The notes: a model not told the origin generated them from the sequence alone. A DNA stretch of 64,000 nt from Streptomyces minutiscleroticus (GCF_014650875.1 NZ_BMVU01000018.1:80288-144287), one strand, 5' to 3'; positions 33,994 to 45,082 are shown, numbered from the stretch's first letter. Program-made: numbers and translations.

Positions 33994-36900
33994 ATGAACC
34001 AGCCTGTGCCGAGCGACGACCTCCTCACCTGCGTCATCGACTGCATAGCCGAAGTCCTCGGCACACCACCGCAGCAGATCGCTGCGACCGGTCCGCTCGC
34101 GGCTCTGGGGCTCGAGTCGTTCACCGCCGTTCGGCTCAGGCGACGCATCCGCGAACGCACCGGCCACGACCTGCCGTTGACCGCCTTCCTCGGGGACACC
34201 GCCACCGCCCGCGCGATCACGGACCGGCTCGTGGACGCGCAGAGCCCCGGTACCGCTTCACCCGGCCGATGTACCGATGCCCCGGCGCGGATCCCCGCGA
34301 ATCCCGCGCAAACGCGGCGGGACGAGGCGAGCGAGGGTTTCGCCCTGACGCCGATTCAGGCCTCCTACCTGGCCGGACGGGCCGAAGGCCTGCCGCTGGG
34401 CGGAGTGGCCACCTTCTACTACTACGAGTACGACCGCACTCCCGAGGACACGGACCCGCTCGCGGACGTGGCCCGGCTGGAAGCCGCGTGGAACCGCCTG
34501 GTCGAGCACCACCCGATGCTGCGCATGACGGTGGACGACCGCGGCCTGCAGCACATCCAGCACGCCCCCGGCGCCTACCGGATCGGTGTCACCGACCTGC
34601 GTCACGAACCCGCCGACCGGGTCGGGGAAACACTGTCCGCCCAGCGTCGCGAACGCTCCCACCAGAACCGGCCCACCGGATCGTGGCCGCTGTTCGACGT
34701 CCACGCGACGCTGCTGCCCGACGGACGGACCCGGCTGCACGTCGGCGTGGACGTGCTCCTGACCGACCTGGCCGGCTGGATGCTGCTCATGCGGCAGTGG
34801 GGCCGCCTCGTCGAGGACCCCTCGTACCGTCTCCCCGAACCCGCGGCGCGGTTCCCCGACCTCCTGCGCGCCCGGGCCCAGGACCCCGAGTGGACCGCCC
34901 GGCGCACCCGGGACCGCGCCTACTGGGCCGAGCGGGCTCCCTCCCTGCCGCCCGCGCCGCGGCTTCCGGTGCTGCGCGACCCGGCCAACACCACCCCGCC
35001 CCGCTTCGTGCGCTCCGCCGCCGCGCTCGACGCCGGCACCTGGGCGGCACTGCGCGCCCGGTGCGCCGAGCACGCGGTCACACCGACCGCCGCGCTGCTC
35101 GCCGCCTTCGCCGTCGTACTCGGCCGGTGGGGCGCCGGTGAGCGGATATGCCTCAACACCACCCTCTTCGACCGCCCGGAGGACGCCGCCGAGGCCGAAG
35201 GCGTCGTAGGTGACTTCACCACCACCGCCCTGGTCGGCACGCCCCGCTTCGCCCCCGCCGACTGGAAGGGCTTCGCCGACTACGCGACCGCCGTCAACCA
35301 CCGCTTCTGGGAGGACCTGGACCACCGGTCCGTCTCCGGCGTCGAGGTGCTCAGGGAGCTGCGGACGCGGACCTCGCGGCCGGGACAGCCGCTGCAACCG
35401 GTGGGCGCCCCCAGCCACCCGGTGGTCTTCACCAGCGGAGTGGGCCTGGACGCCGACGGGGAGCCCCCGGCCGCCTGGATCGGCCAGGAGGTCCACGGCA
35501 TCTCCCAGACCCCGCAGGTGCTGCTGGACCACATCGTGTGGGACGAGGGCGGACGGCTGCGCCTGGCCTGGGACGCGGTCGAGGGCGCCTTCCCCGACGG
35601 CTGGATCCCGGCCCTGCTCGACGCCTACGTACGCCTGCTGCGCACCCTGACCGAACCCACCGCCTGGCGCGACCCCTCACTGGGCTGGGACCCCACCTTC
35701 CGCCCGGAAGAGCCCCTGGACGCCACGCCCTTCCCGACCGCCGGCCCCCTGCTGCACGACCCGGCCGCCGACGCGGCACGCCGGCACCCGCGCCGGCCGG
35801 CCCTGCGCACCTCCACCGCGACGGTCACCCACGGCCGCCTCGCGGACAACGCCGCCGCCATTGCGGACCTGCTGACCGCCCATGGCGTGGGCCCCGGTGA
35901 CATGGTGGCCGTCGCCTGCGAGAAGAGCGCCGCGCAGATCACCGCCGTACTCGGCGTCAGCGCCGGCGGAGCGGGCTACCTGCCCGTCGAGCCCTCCTGG
36001 CCGGCCGCGCGGATCGCCGCCGTCTGCGAACGGGCCGGTGTCCGGCACGCGCTGACCGGCCGGGGCGTGAGCGTCGAGTGGCCTGCAGATGTCGTCGTGC
36101 ACCGCCTGACCGCCGCGGGCCGCCCCGCCCGCGGCACCACCCGCCCCGCCGGCCCGGCGACACAAGGCCCCGCGGCGCAAGGCTCTGTGACGCCGCGCCC
36201 GGACGATCTCGCCTACACCATCTTCACCTCCGGCTCCACCGGCAGTCCCAAGGGCGTGGAGATCCAGCACCGCGCCGCACGCGTCACCGTCGACGACGTC
36301 GTCGACCGGTTCTCCATCGGCCCCGAGGACCGGGTGCTGGCGCTGTCGGCCCTCAGCTTCGACCTGTCCGTGTTCGACGTCTACGGCGTCCTCGGCGCCG
36401 GCGGCAGCCTCGTCCTGCCCGACCCCGCCCGGCAGCGCGATCCGGAGCACTGGCTCGACCTGGCCGGCCGCCACGGCGTCACCGTGTGGAACACCGCCCC
36501 GGCCCTGCTGGAGATGCTCGTCGAGTACGCGGAGATGGAGCCGGACGCCGCCGCGGCGCTGAGCACCCTGCGCCTGGTGATGCTCTCCGGCGACTGGATC
36601 CCGCTGAACCTGCCCGACCGGCTGCGCCGGCTCGCCCCGCAGGCACGCGTGATGAGCCTGGGCGGCGCCACCGAGGCGTCCATCTGGTCCATCACGTACC
36701 CGGTCGAGGACGTCGACCCGCGCTGGCGCAGCATTCCGTACGGCCGTGCCCTGCGCGGTCAGAGTTTCCTCGTTCTCGACGAGGACGGCGCGCCCTGTCC
36801 GGTCGGCGAGGCGGGGGAGCTGTTCATCGGCGGTGACGCACTGGCCCGCGGCTACACCGCCGACCCCGTCCAGAGCGCCGAGCGGTTCGCCGTCCACCCC

Positions 36901-38175
36901 GTCCTGGGCCGTCGGCTCTACCGGACCGGAGACATGGGCCGGTGGACCGCCGAGGGCACCATCGAGTTCCTCGGGCGCGTCGACCGCCAGGTGAAGATCC
37001 GCGGCCACCGCATCGAACTGGGCGAGATCGAGGCGGTGCTCGGCCGCCACCCGGCGGTCCGCCAGTGCGTGGTGTCCTCGGTGCCCGGTCCCGACGGCCG
37101 GCCCCGGCTCGTCGCCCACCTCTCCCCCCGGGGAGCGAGCGCACCGCCGACCGCCGAGGAGCTGGCGCAGGCCCTGCGCGAGCGCCTGCCCGACTACATG
37201 GTCCCCGCACGGTTCGTCGTCCTGGACCAGCTGCCGGTCACGGCCAACGGGAAGATCGACCACGCGGCGCTGACCGCCGCACCGGCGGACGCCCGATCGG
37301 CCGGTGCGCCCGCACCCGGCACGGCCTCTCCCGCCGGACCGCCCACCGGCCCACTCCCCGAGGACACCGGCACGGTCCCGGCCGTTCCCTCCCTCTCCTC
37401 CCCCGGCTCCGATTCCACGGCCGCCGCGGTGGGCGAGGAGTGGGTCACCGCCGCACTCGCCGAGGCCGCCGCCCTGGGACTGGAGGCCGCGCTCGTGGTA
37501 CGGCCCGGCCGGCTCCGCCCGGACCAGGCCCTGGACGCGGCCGCCCGGTGGCTGCGCAACGTAGCGCGCACCACCGACGCAACGACAGCCACACCGCGCC
37601 TGTCCGTCGACGGACTGGCCGAAGTGGTCCGCCGCCCCGGCGGGACCAGCGACGCGACGCCCGGCACAGCCTTCGCCGCACCCCCCGCCGCGAGCACCGA
37701 CCGGCCGCTGCCGCCCGACATGCCGGCTCCAGGCGCTGCGGCCGATGCCGACCGGCGCACCCCCGCGCCGTCCGCACCCCGCAGCGGGGGCGGACACGGT
37801 CCCGCCACCGCCGTTGATCCGGCCGTACTCGAAGCGCTGACCGCCATCCTGCGCGACTTCACGGACGAGCCGGTCACCCCCGACAGCACCTTCGGCGCTC
37901 TCGGGGCGACCTCGCTCACCCTGGTCCTCACCCACCGCAGACTCCGCGAGGGCATCGCCCCCCGCCTGGCGCTGGCCGACATGTTCGCGCACCCCACCGT
38001 CGCCGCCCTGGCCGCCCGTATCACCGCGCAACGCGCCATACACACCGCAGACGCCACGGACACCGCCGCCCCCACCGTCGACGGCACCCCGTCGACGCCC
38101 CCGCACGACGCACGGCCCACGCGCAGGACCTCCCGCGTCGCCGCACGCGCCCTCGCCGAGGAGACCACGCGATGA
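33994..38175 (+). CDS. NRPS: carrier-cyclisation-adenylation(Cys)-carrier
   Basis: 1,393-residue synthetase; the ATG at 33994 is chosen for GGAGAC upstream (an in-frame ATG at 33973 is possible). Domains: N-terminal carrier with phosphopantetheine Ser42 (LGLESF); heterocyclisation (Cy) domain at about 110-560 with D253-x4-D258 (DVLLTD), VGDFT and QVLLDH; adenylation domain at about 580-1090 with FTSGSTGSPKG. The specificity residues read by eye are about D-L-F-N-M-S-L-I-W-K, near the cysteine code DLYNLSLIWK. A linker follows, then a carrier with Ser1307 (GATSL). It should load Cys, condense it to the starter on the first carrier and cyclise it to a thiazoline, like the start of HMWP2. No starter ligase is visible. 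It overlaps the PKS gene by ATGA. Confidence 0.93.
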   Translation: MNQPVPSDDLLTCVIDCIAEVLGTPPQQIAATGPLAALGLESFTAVRLRRRIRERTGHDLPLTAFLGDTATARAITDRLVDAQSPGTASPGRCTDAPARIPANPAQTRRDEASEGFALTPIQASYLAGRAEGLPLGGVATFYYYEYDRTPEDTDPLADVARLEAAWNRLVEHHPMLRMTVDDRGLQHIQHAPGAYRIGVTDLRHEPADRVGETLSAQRRERSHQNRPTGSWPLFDVHATLLPDGRTRLHVGVDVLLTDLAGWMLLMRQWGRLVEDPSYRLPEPAARFPDLLRARAQDPEWTARRTRDRAYWAERAPSLPPAPRLPVLRDPANTTPPRFVRSAAALDAGTWAALRARCAEHAVTPTAALLAAFAVVLGRWGAGERICLNTTLFDRPEDAAEAEGVVGDFTTTALVGTPRFAPADWKGFADYATAVNHRFWEDLDHRSVSGVEVLRELRTRTSRPGQPLQPVGAPSHPVVFTSGVGLDADGEPPAAWIGQEVHGISQTPQVLLDHIVWDEGGRLRLAWDAVEGAFPDGWIPALLDAYVRLLRTLTEPTAWRDPSLGWDPTFRPEEPLDATPFPTAGPLLHDPAADAARRHPRRPALRTSTATVTHGRLADNAAAIADLLTAHGVGPGDMVAVACEKSAAQITAVLGVSAGGAGYLPVEPSWPAARIAAVCERAGVRHALTGRGVSVEWPADVVVHRLTAAGRPARGTTRPAGPATQGPAAQGSVTPRPDDLAYTIFTSGSTGSPKGVEIQHRAARVTVDDVVDRFSIGPEDRVLALSALSFDLSVFDVYGVLGAGGSLVLPDPARQRDPEHWLDLAGRHGVTVWNTAPALLEMLVEYAEMEPDAAAALSTLRLVMLSGDWIPLNLPDRLRRLAPQARVMSLGGATEASIWSITYPVEDVDPRWRSIPYGRALRGQSFLVLDEDGAPCPVGEAGELFIGGDALARGYTADPVQSAERFAVHPVLGRRLYRTGDMGRWTAEGTIEFLGRVDRQVKIRGHRIELGEIEAVLGRHPAVRQCVVSSVPGPDGRPRLVAHLSPRGASAPPTAEELAQALRERLPDYMVPARFVVLDQLPVTANGKIDHAALTAAPADARSAGAPAPGTASPAGPPTGPLPEDTGTVPAVPSLSSPGSDSTAAAVGEEWVTAALAEAAALGLEAALVVRPGRLRPDQALDAAARWLRNVARTTDATTATPRLSVDGLAEVVRRPGGTSDATPGTAFAAPPAASTDRPLPPDMPAPGAAADADRRTPAPSAPRSGGGHGPATAVDPAVLEALTAILRDFTDEPVTPDSTFGALGATSLTLVLTHRRLREGIAPRLALADMFAHPTVAALAARITAQRAIHTADATDTAAPTVDGTPSTPPHDARPTRRTSRVAARALAEETTR

Positions 38176-41100
38176 CCGCACCGACCACCCCCCGTCCGGA
38201 CCACCCGCCCGTCAACGACGACCTGATCGCCGTCACCGCCCTGGACTGCCGCTTCCCCGGCGCTCCGGACACCCCGGCCTACTGGGACCTGCTGGCCGGC
38301 GGCCGCAGCGGACTCACCCGGCACACCGAGCGGGAACTCGCCGCGAGCGGCGTGCCCGCACGGCTGTCGGCCAACCCCGCCCACGTACCCGTCAGCGGAC
38401 TCATCGACGGACAGGACCGCTTCGACCCCGAACCGTTCGGCCTGACCGACGCCGAGGCGGCCGTCATGGACCCGCAGCAAAGGCTCTTCCTCGAAGCCTG
38501 CCTGCGGGCCCTGGAGAGCGCCGGGCACGGTGGCGGCGCCGGGGCGGGCGCGGTGGGCGTCTTCGCCGGTGCCGCCCACAGCGACTACCTGGCCCGCAAC
38601 CTGGCCGACCGGTACGCGGCCTCCGCGACCGACCCCGTCGGCAGTCTGCAGGCGGCCCTCGCGGGAGTGGCCGACTACCTGCCGCTGCACGTCGCGCACC
38701 GGCTCGCGCTGACCGGTCCCGCCATCGCGGTGGGCACCGCCTGCTCGACCTCCCTGGTCGCCGTGCACCTGGCCGTGCAGTCCCTGCTGGCGGGCGAGTG
38801 CGACACCGCGCTCGCCGGCGGGTCCTCCCTGATCGTCCCGCAGGGCCGGGGCTACCTGCACGTCCCCGACGGGATCTTCTCCGCCGACGGACACGTGCGC
38901 GCCTTCTCGGCCGATGGCACGGGCATCGTGCACACCCAGGGCGTCGGCGTGGCCGTGCTGCGCCGGCTGAAGGACGCGCTCGCCGACGGCGACCCGGTCC
39001 TGGCCGTCGTGCACGGCTCCGCCGTCAACAACGACGGCGGCGACCGCACCGGCTTCACGGCCCCCTCGCCGCGCGGGCAGGCCCGCGTCGTCTCCGAGGC
39101 CCTCGCCGTCGCCGGCCTCACCCCGCGGGACATCTCCTACGTCGAGGCGCACGGCACCGCCACCCGGCTCGGCGACGTCGTCGAGGTCGCCGCGCTGCGC
39201 CGCGTCTTCGGCGACACCGGCCCGGCCTGGTGCGCGCTGGGCTCGGTCAAGAGCAACATCGGGCACGCCAACTCGGCCGCCGGCATCGCCGGATTCGCCA
39301 AGACCGTCCTCGCCCTGCACCACGGCCTGCTGCCGCCCACCCTCGACGCCCTGCCCCTCAACCCCGACCTCGGCCTGGACGGCTCCCCCTTCACCGTCGT
39401 CCACGAGGCCACGCCCTGGACCGGGCACCGGTACGCGGGGGTGAGCTCCTTCGGCATCGGCGGCACCAACTGCCACGTCGTCCTGGGCAGCGCCCCCGTA
39501 CGGCCCGAGCCGCCCGCCGACCCGCGTCCGCAGCTGGCCCTGCTCAGCGCGCACCGCGACGACGCCCTGGAACGCCTGGCCGACGCCACCGCCACCGCGC
39601 TGCGGACGAGCGCGGCCGGCACCGCCGACGCCGCGTACACCCTGCACACCGGCCGCGGCACCCTGGCGCACCGCGCCGCCGCCGTCCTCACCGGTGACAC
39701 GGAGACCGACACCCGGGCCCTGCGCACCGCAGCCCGCCGACGTCCCGGCCCCGCCCGCCCAAGGGTCGTGCTCGCCTTCCCCGGCGCCGGGGCGCAGTAC
39801 GCGGGCATGGGCCGCGACCTGTACGCCCAGGAGGAGGAGTTCGCGCGCACCGTGCGCGAGTGCGCCGGCCTCTTCGACGACGGCACCGGCGTCGGCCTGA
39901 CCGAGCTCGTCACGGCCGATCCCTCCGACGACCGGGCGCGCCGGCTGCTGCGCGACCCCGCCTTCGGCCTCCCCGCCCTGTTCACCGTCTCCCTCGCCAC
40001 CGCGCGCACCCTGCGCTCCTGGGGCGTCGAGCCGGACGCGGTGGTGGGCCACAGCCTCGGCGAGTACGCGGCCGCCGTGCTGGCCGGGGCCCTGTCCCTG
40101 CCGGACGCGGCGAACCTGGTGGCGGTCCGCTCGCACGGCGTGTCCCGGGTGGCCGGCGGCGGGGCGATGCTGACGGTCCCGCTGTCCGAAGAGCACACCC
40201 TGGCCCTGCTCGCCGACCACCCCGGCCTGGACCTGGCCGCCGTCAACAGCCCGCGGTCCTGCGTGGTGTCCGGGCCCTCGCAGGCCGTCGCCGCACTGGA
40301 ACGCGTCCTCACCGCCCGAGGCGAGCGCACCGCACGGCTCCACGTCGACGCGGCCCTGCACTCCCGGCTGGTCGACCCGGTCCTGCCCGAACTGCGCGCG
40401 GCCGCCGCGGCCGTCGACTCGCGGACTCCCGCCGTCCCGCTCGCCACGACGCTCACCGGGAAGTGGCTGCACACCGCGCCCGACGCCGACCACTGGGCGG
40501 CCCACCTGCGCTCCACGGTGCGCTTCTCCGACGCCCTGGCCACCGCCCTGGAGGGGGGACCGGCCGTCCTGGTGCAGGCCGGGCCGGGCAGCGCGCTGCT
40601 CCAACTGGCCCGCGGGCAGCGGGACACCCGGCCGCCCGCCACCGTGGCCACCTTCCCCGACCGTGACGAGACCCGCGGCGGGCGCGCCGCGCTGCTCGCG
40701 GCCGCCGGGGAGCTGTGGACGTACGGGATCGACCTGGACGCCACCGCCCTGCACCGCCCGGGACGCCGCCGGATCGCCCTGCCAGGCCTTCCCCTCACCC
40801 CCCGCAGGCTGTGGATCGACCCGCCCGCCGCGCATCCCGCGCAGGGACGTCCTGCCGCGGGGGCACCGGACCCGGCCGACGGCGGTGCCACCCCCGCACC
40901 GGCCGCACCCGACGAGACCGAGCCCTTCCAACTGCCCATGTGGCGGCGCACGCCCCCGCCCGCCGCGCACCGGCCGGAGCCGGCGGGCCGGTGGCTCGTC
41001 GACGGCCCGCAGGGTTCACCGGTGCAGGAACAGATCCGTACCGCGCTCGCCGCCGCCGGGGCCAGCACCGTCACCCTCGACGAGGCCGCCCGCACCCCGG

Positions 41101-44100
41101 ACACACCCTGCACGGGCGTGATCGTGATCGACTCGTGCGACGGTTCCGCCCCCATGGAGGAGAGCGGCGACGGGACCGGTCCCGCCGAGGCCGTGACCGC
41201 GTCGGTCCTGCGCTACGCGCGGCTGGCCCGGACGATCGCCGCCTGGGCGCACCGGACCTGTCTGCTGCACGTCAGCCGGAACGCCCAGCAGGTGGAGAGC
41301 GCCGACCGGCCGACGGCCCACGGCGCCGCGGCCCTCGCCGTGCCCCGCGTCCTGGCCCAGGAGTTCCCCGGACTGCGCTGGCGCGCCCTGGACCTGCCGG
41401 CCGGACCGCCGGACGCCGCCGCCCTGCGCGCCGTGTGCGCGGAGGCCGCGGACCTGGCGTCCGGTGCCCCCGGCGGCGTCGAGAGCGCCGTGCGCGGCGG
41501 CCACCGCTGGATACGGGGCATCGCTCCCTGGCGGCCGGCCGAGCCGGTGGCGGACACGGACGAGCACGCCGGTGCCGGTACCGGCACCGCGGTGGTCCTC
41601 GGCGGACTCGGCGACGTGGGCCTGGCCCTCGCCGGGCACCTGGCCCGCTCCGGACGGCGGGTCGTGGTGACCGGCCGCACCGGACTCGACCCGGACCCCG
41701 AACCGGGCAGCACCATGGCCGAGCGCGCCGCGACCGTACGCCTCCTGCGCGAGACCGGCGCCGACCTGGAGGTCCGCGCCGTGGACGCCGCCGACCCGCG
41801 TGCCACCGCCGGCCTGCTGCGCGAGCTGACCGACCGTGACGGCCCGCTGGACGTGGTCGTGCACGCCGCCGGCGTGGTCGCGTCCGCGGCGGTCGCACCG
41901 CTGCGGGCCACCGAGGAGCAGGCCGTACGCGCCCACGCACAGGCCAAGGTCACGGCCGCCCTGGCGCTGCGCGCCGCCGTGCGAGCCCTCCCGGCCGGCC
42001 GTCGGCCGGGCACCGTCCTGCTGATGTCCTCGGCCACGGCGCTCGTCGGCGGCCTGGGCCTGGCCCCGTACGCCGCGGTCAACCGCTACCTGGACGCGCT
42101 GGCCGAGCACGAGCACGGCGCGGACCCGGCGGCGACCCGCTGGCTCAGCGTGGCCTGGGACGCCTGGCGCGTGGGCCCGGGCCTCACCGAGCGCACGGTG
42201 GCCGCCCGGCACTCGATCGGCCTGGCGGACGGCATGCGCTCCCTGGACCGGCTGCTCGCGCTGGCGGCCCAGGGCCGTGCCCCGGCTACCGTCGCGGTCT
42301 CCCCGGCCGACCTCGCGCCCCGCACCGCGGGTGTCGCCACCGTCGTCCCCGCCCCCGGCGGCTCCGCTCCCGCCGGGACCGCCGCGCAGCCGCGGACCGG
42401 TGCGGAGCTCCACACCGCCGCGGAGACCGAACTGGCCGCCCTGTGGACGGAGTTGCTCGGCTTCCCCGTCACCGAGCGCGACGCCGACTTCTTCGCGCTC
42501 GGCGGTCACTCCCTGCTGGCCACCCGGATGCTGGCCCGGCTGCGCGACGACCACGGCGCCGACCTGCGACTGCAGGACCTGCTCGCCCGGCCGACGATCG
42601 CGGCCCTGGCCCCGCTGCTGCCCGGCGGGCCCGAGGACGCCGACCCGTCGCCCGCCGCACCGCGCGCCGCGACCGCACCCGGTGGCGGACAGGACGACGC
42701 CCCGGACGACGGCCCGCGGGAATTCCCCCTCACCCGGGTGCAGCACGCCTACTGGGTCGGCGGTTCGGGCGGCTACGGCCTGGGCGACGTACCGTGCTCC
42801 TTCCACCTGGAGTACGACTGCGCCGGCCTGGACACCGACCGCTACGAGGCGGCGTGGAACGCGGTGATCGCCCGCCATCCGATGCTGCGCGCGGTCGTCT
42901 CGCCGGAGGGCCGCAACCGGGTCCTCGACCGGGTGCCCCGCTACCGCATCCGCGTCCAGGACCTGACCCGGTACGACGACGCCGAGCGCGCCCGGCGGCT
43001 GGAACGCGTCCGGGAGCGCATGGTGCGCCGCGAACCCCGCCCGGGCCGCTGGCCCCTGGTCGACATCCGGGCCGCCCGGCTGCCCGGCGACGTCGTCCGC
43101 CTGTTCGTCGACGTCGACGTCCTGGTCTGCGACACCGCCAGCTACCTGATCTGGGACCGCGAACTGCGCACCCTCTACCAGGACCCCCGCGTCCAGCTGC
43201 CGCCCCTGCGGACCACCTTCGCCGACTGCGTGGCCGCGCTCGAACGCCGTACCGAGGGCCCCGGGTTCGCCCGCGCCGCCGCCTACTGGCGCGCCCGGCT
43301 GGACGCGGACGGCCTGCCCGGCGCCCCCGCGCTGCCCGTGCGGCCCCAGGAGCCGGGCGAGCGGCCCCGTTTCGCGCGCCGCACGGCCCGTCTGGAGCCG
43401 GACCGCTGGGACGCGTTGAAGGCCGAGGCCGCCCGGCGCGGCCTGACCCCCACGGCCGTCCTGCTGGCGGCCTACGGCGAAGCCCTCGGCACCTGGGCAC
43501 GGCAGGACCGTTTCTCCATCACCCTGACCCTCTTCGACCGGCCGGCGGACCTGCCCGGCGCGGACGACGTGGTCGGCGACTTCACCTCGCTGATGCTGCA
43601 CACGGTGGACCGCTCGCGCGGCACCCGCTTCGCCGACGCCGCCGCGCGGGCCCAGCGCACCCTGTTCGAGGACCTGGACCACCGGGAGTTCTCCGCCCTG
43701 GACCTGCTCGCCGAGAAGTCCTCGCGCACCGGGCGCACCGAGTCCGTCCCCGTCGTCTTCACCAGCGCGCTGGGCCTGTCCGGTCCGCTGGGCGGCGGAC
43801 ACGACCTGGACTGGGTCGGCACACCCGTGTACGGCGTGAGCAGCACCCCGCAGACCTGGCTGGACCACCAGGTGATCGAGCAGCACGGTGCGCTCCTGCT
43901 GCAGTGGGACGTACTGGAGAACGCGCTGCCCGCCGACGAGGCGGACGCGGCGTTCGGGGCCTACGCCGCGCGGGTGCGGCGGCTGGCCGAGGACGTGCGG
44001 GAGTGGGAGCTCGGCGCCCCCGGCGCACCTCACGCCGCGCCCGCCCTCCCGACCCCTGCGGCTCGCGCACCGGAGAACCGGGCGGCGGCCCCCGCGACCG

Positions 44101-45032
44101 CTTCCGTACCGTCCGAGGAGCCCGGCACCGACGCCGACGCGGTCCTGCTGCTGCACGACGGCGGCACCGGCCGGGGCGGCAGGGACGACCGCCCGCTGTT
44201 CCTGATGCATCCCTCCGGCGGGGACGTGCTGTGCTACGGCGAACTCGTCCGTCACCTCACCGACGGCCGCCCCGTCGCGGCGCTCACCGACCCCGCCCTG
44301 ACCGGCGGCACGGGGCCGCGGACCATCGCCGAGATGACGGACCGTTACCTCGCCGCGGTCCGCGCCCGCCAACCGCACGGCCCCTACCTGCTGGGCGGCT
44401 GGTCGATGGGCGGCACGGTCGCGCACCAGATGGCCGTCGAGCTCGAACGGCGCGGTGAGCGGACCGACCTCCTGATCATGATCGACTCCAACACCCCCGA
44501 CCGTATCCGGGCGCTGGGCGGCGCCGACCGCGCCCAGGACACCGCCTTCGCCGCCGTGCGCTACCTGCGCTCGCTGGAGGCCTTCCTCGACCTGGACCTC
44601 GGGCTCGGCGCGGACGGGGACGTACGGGCCGCCTGGCGGGAGCTGCCTCCGGAGGAGGTGCGCCGGGCCGTGACCGGACGCCTGCGGGCGGCGGGCCTGC
44701 TCAGCCCGAAGGACACCGCCGACAAGCGCCTGGAGGTCTTCGAGCGCCACCTGCGGGCGCTGGCGGACCACCGGGCCGGGCACCTCACCGACCCGGCCAC
44801 CCGGCTGCTGCTCGTCGCCGCGTCCCGCCGCTCGCCGCACAACGCCGGCGTCGGCATGGGCGTCGACGACGCCGCCGACCTGCCCGCCCTGGGCTGGCTG
44901 CCGCACGTCAGCGGCCCCGTCGACGCGCACACCGTCGAGGGCCACCACTACTCGCTGCTGCACGACCCGGCCGTACGGCGGACCGCGGCCCTGATCGACC
45001 AGGCCCTGGCCGCCGTACGTACCGGCCGCTGA
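38172..45032 (+). CDS. PKS-NRPS hybrid: KS-AT-KR-ACP-Cy-TE
   Basis: 2,286 residues. Ketosynthase with Cys191 (GTACSTSL), EAHGTAT and KSNIGHANSAAG; acyltransferase with Ser628 (GHSLGEYAA), probably malonyl-specific; ketoreductase with GGLGDVGLA and Tyr1300 (APYAAVNRYL); ACP Ser1447 (GGHSLLA); cyclisation domain with D1649-x4-D1654 (DVLVCD) and TWLDHQV; type I thioesterase with Ser2078 (GGWSMGG). This is the HMWP1 plan of yersiniabactin synthetase without its two methyltransferase domains and without a carrier between Cy and TE. Those functions appear to be supplied in trans by the genes at 50178, 51572 and 53005. It probably adds a malonate unit, reduces it, forms a second thiazoline and releases the product. 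Confidence 0.93.
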   Translation: MTAPTTPRPDHPPVNDDLIAVTALDCRFPGAPDTPAYWDLLAGGRSGLTRHTERELAASGVPARLSANPAHVPVSGLIDGQDRFDPEPFGLTDAEAAVMDPQQRLFLEACLRALESAGHGGGAGAGAVGVFAGAAHSDYLARNLADRYAASATDPVGSLQAALAGVADYLPLHVAHRLALTGPAIAVGTACSTSLVAVHLAVQSLLAGECDTALAGGSSLIVPQGRGYLHVPDGIFSADGHVRAFSADGTGIVHTQGVGVAVLRRLKDALADGDPVLAVVHGSAVNNDGGDRTGFTAPSPRGQARVVSEALAVAGLTPRDISYVEAHGTATRLGDVVEVAALRRVFGDTGPAWCALGSVKSNIGHANSAAGIAGFAKTVLALHHGLLPPTLDALPLNPDLGLDGSPFTVVHEATPWTGHRYAGVSSFGIGGTNCHVVLGSAPVRPEPPADPRPQLALLSAHRDDALERLADATATALRTSAAGTADAAYTLHTGRGTLAHRAAAVLTGDTETDTRALRTAARRRPGPARPRVVLAFPGAGAQYAGMGRDLYAQEEEFARTVRECAGLFDDGTGVGLTELVTADPSDDRARRLLRDPAFGLPALFTVSLATARTLRSWGVEPDAVVGHSLGEYAAAVLAGALSLPDAANLVAVRSHGVSRVAGGGAMLTVPLSEEHTLALLADHPGLDLAAVNSPRSCVVSGPSQAVAALERVLTARGERTARLHVDAALHSRLVDPVLPELRAAAAAVDSRTPAVPLATTLTGKWLHTAPDADHWAAHLRSTVRFSDALATALEGGPAVLVQAGPGSALLQLARGQRDTRPPATVATFPDRDETRGGRAALLAAAGELWTYGIDLDATALHRPGRRRIALPGLPLTPRRLWIDPPAAHPAQGRPAAGAPDPADGGATPAPAAPDETEPFQLPMWRRTPPPAAHRPEPAGRWLVDGPQGSPVQEQIRTALAAAGASTVTLDEAARTPDTPCTGVIVIDSCDGSAPMEESGDGTGPAEAVTASVLRYARLARTIAAWAHRTCLLHVSRNAQQVESADRPTAHGAAALAVPRVLAQEFPGLRWRALDLPAGPPDAAALRAVCAEAADLASGAPGGVESAVRGGHRWIRGIAPWRPAEPVADTDEHAGAGTGTAVVLGGLGDVGLALAGHLARSGRRVVVTGRTGLDPDPEPGSTMAERAATVRLLRETGADLEVRAVDAADPRATAGLLRELTDRDGPLDVVVHAAGVVASAAVAPLRATEEQAVRAHAQAKVTAALALRAAVRALPAGRRPGTVLLMSSATALVGGLGLAPYAAVNRYLDALAEHEHGADPAATRWLSVAWDAWRVGPGLTERTVAARHSIGLADGMRSLDRLLALAAQGRAPATVAVSPADLAPRTAGVATVVPAPGGSAPAGTAAQPRTGAELHTAAETELAALWTELLGFPVTERDADFFALGGHSLLATRMLARLRDDHGADLRLQDLLARPTIAALAPLLPGGPEDADPSPAAPRAATAPGGGQDDAPDDGPREFPLTRVQHAYWVGGSGGYGLGDVPCSFHLEYDCAGLDTDRYEAAWNAVIARHPMLRAVVSPEGRNRVLDRVPRYRIRVQDLTRYDDAERARRLERVRERMVRREPRPGRWPLVDIRAARLPGDVVRLFVDVDVLVCDTASYLIWDRELRTLYQDPRVQLPPLRTTFADCVAALERRTEGPGFARAAAYWRARLDADGLPGAPALPVRPQEPGERPRFARRTARLEPDRWDALKAEAARRGLTPTAVLLAAYGEALGTWARQDRFSITLTLFDRPADLPGADDVVGDFTSLMLHTVDRSRGTRFADAAARAQRTLFEDLDHREFSALDLLAEKSSRTGRTESVPVVFTSALGLSGPLGGGHDLDWVGTPVYGVSSTPQTWLDHQVIEQHGALLLQWDVLENALPADEADAAFGAYAARVRRLAEDVREWELGAPGAPHAAPALPTPAARAPENRAAAPATASVPSEEPGTDADAVLLLHDGGTGRGGRDDRPLFLMHPSGGDVLCYGELVRHLTDGRPVAALTDPALTGGTGPRTIAEMTDRYLAAVRARQPHGPYLLGGWSMGGTVAHQMAVELERRGERTDLLIMIDSNTPDRIRALGGADRAQDTAFAAVRYLRSLEAFLDLDLGLGADGDVRAAWRELPPEEVRRAVTGRLRAAGLLSPKDTADKRLEVFERHLRALADHRAGHLTDPATRLLLVAASRRSPHNAGVGMGVDDAADLPALGWLPHVSGPVDAHTVEGHHYSLLHDPAVRRTAALIDQALAAVRTGR

Positions 45033-45082
45033 GCCCCGCCCCGACACCGTCCGCCACCACCAGAACCCCGCGGAAAGCGACC

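Noticed and set aside
33994..34260. Salicylate-specific aryl carrier protein
   Set aside because: The N-terminal domain is a carrier in the HMWP2 ArCP position, but nothing in the window shows which acid is loaded, so I did not name the starter.
37194..40970. 1,258-residue minus-strand open frame opposite NRPS/PKS genes
   Set aside because: Antisense shadow; Gly/Val/Arg-rich composition and no family resemblance.
41016..45047. 1,343-residue minus-strand open frame opposite the PKS
   Set aside because: Antisense shadow of the PKS domains; no motifs of its own.
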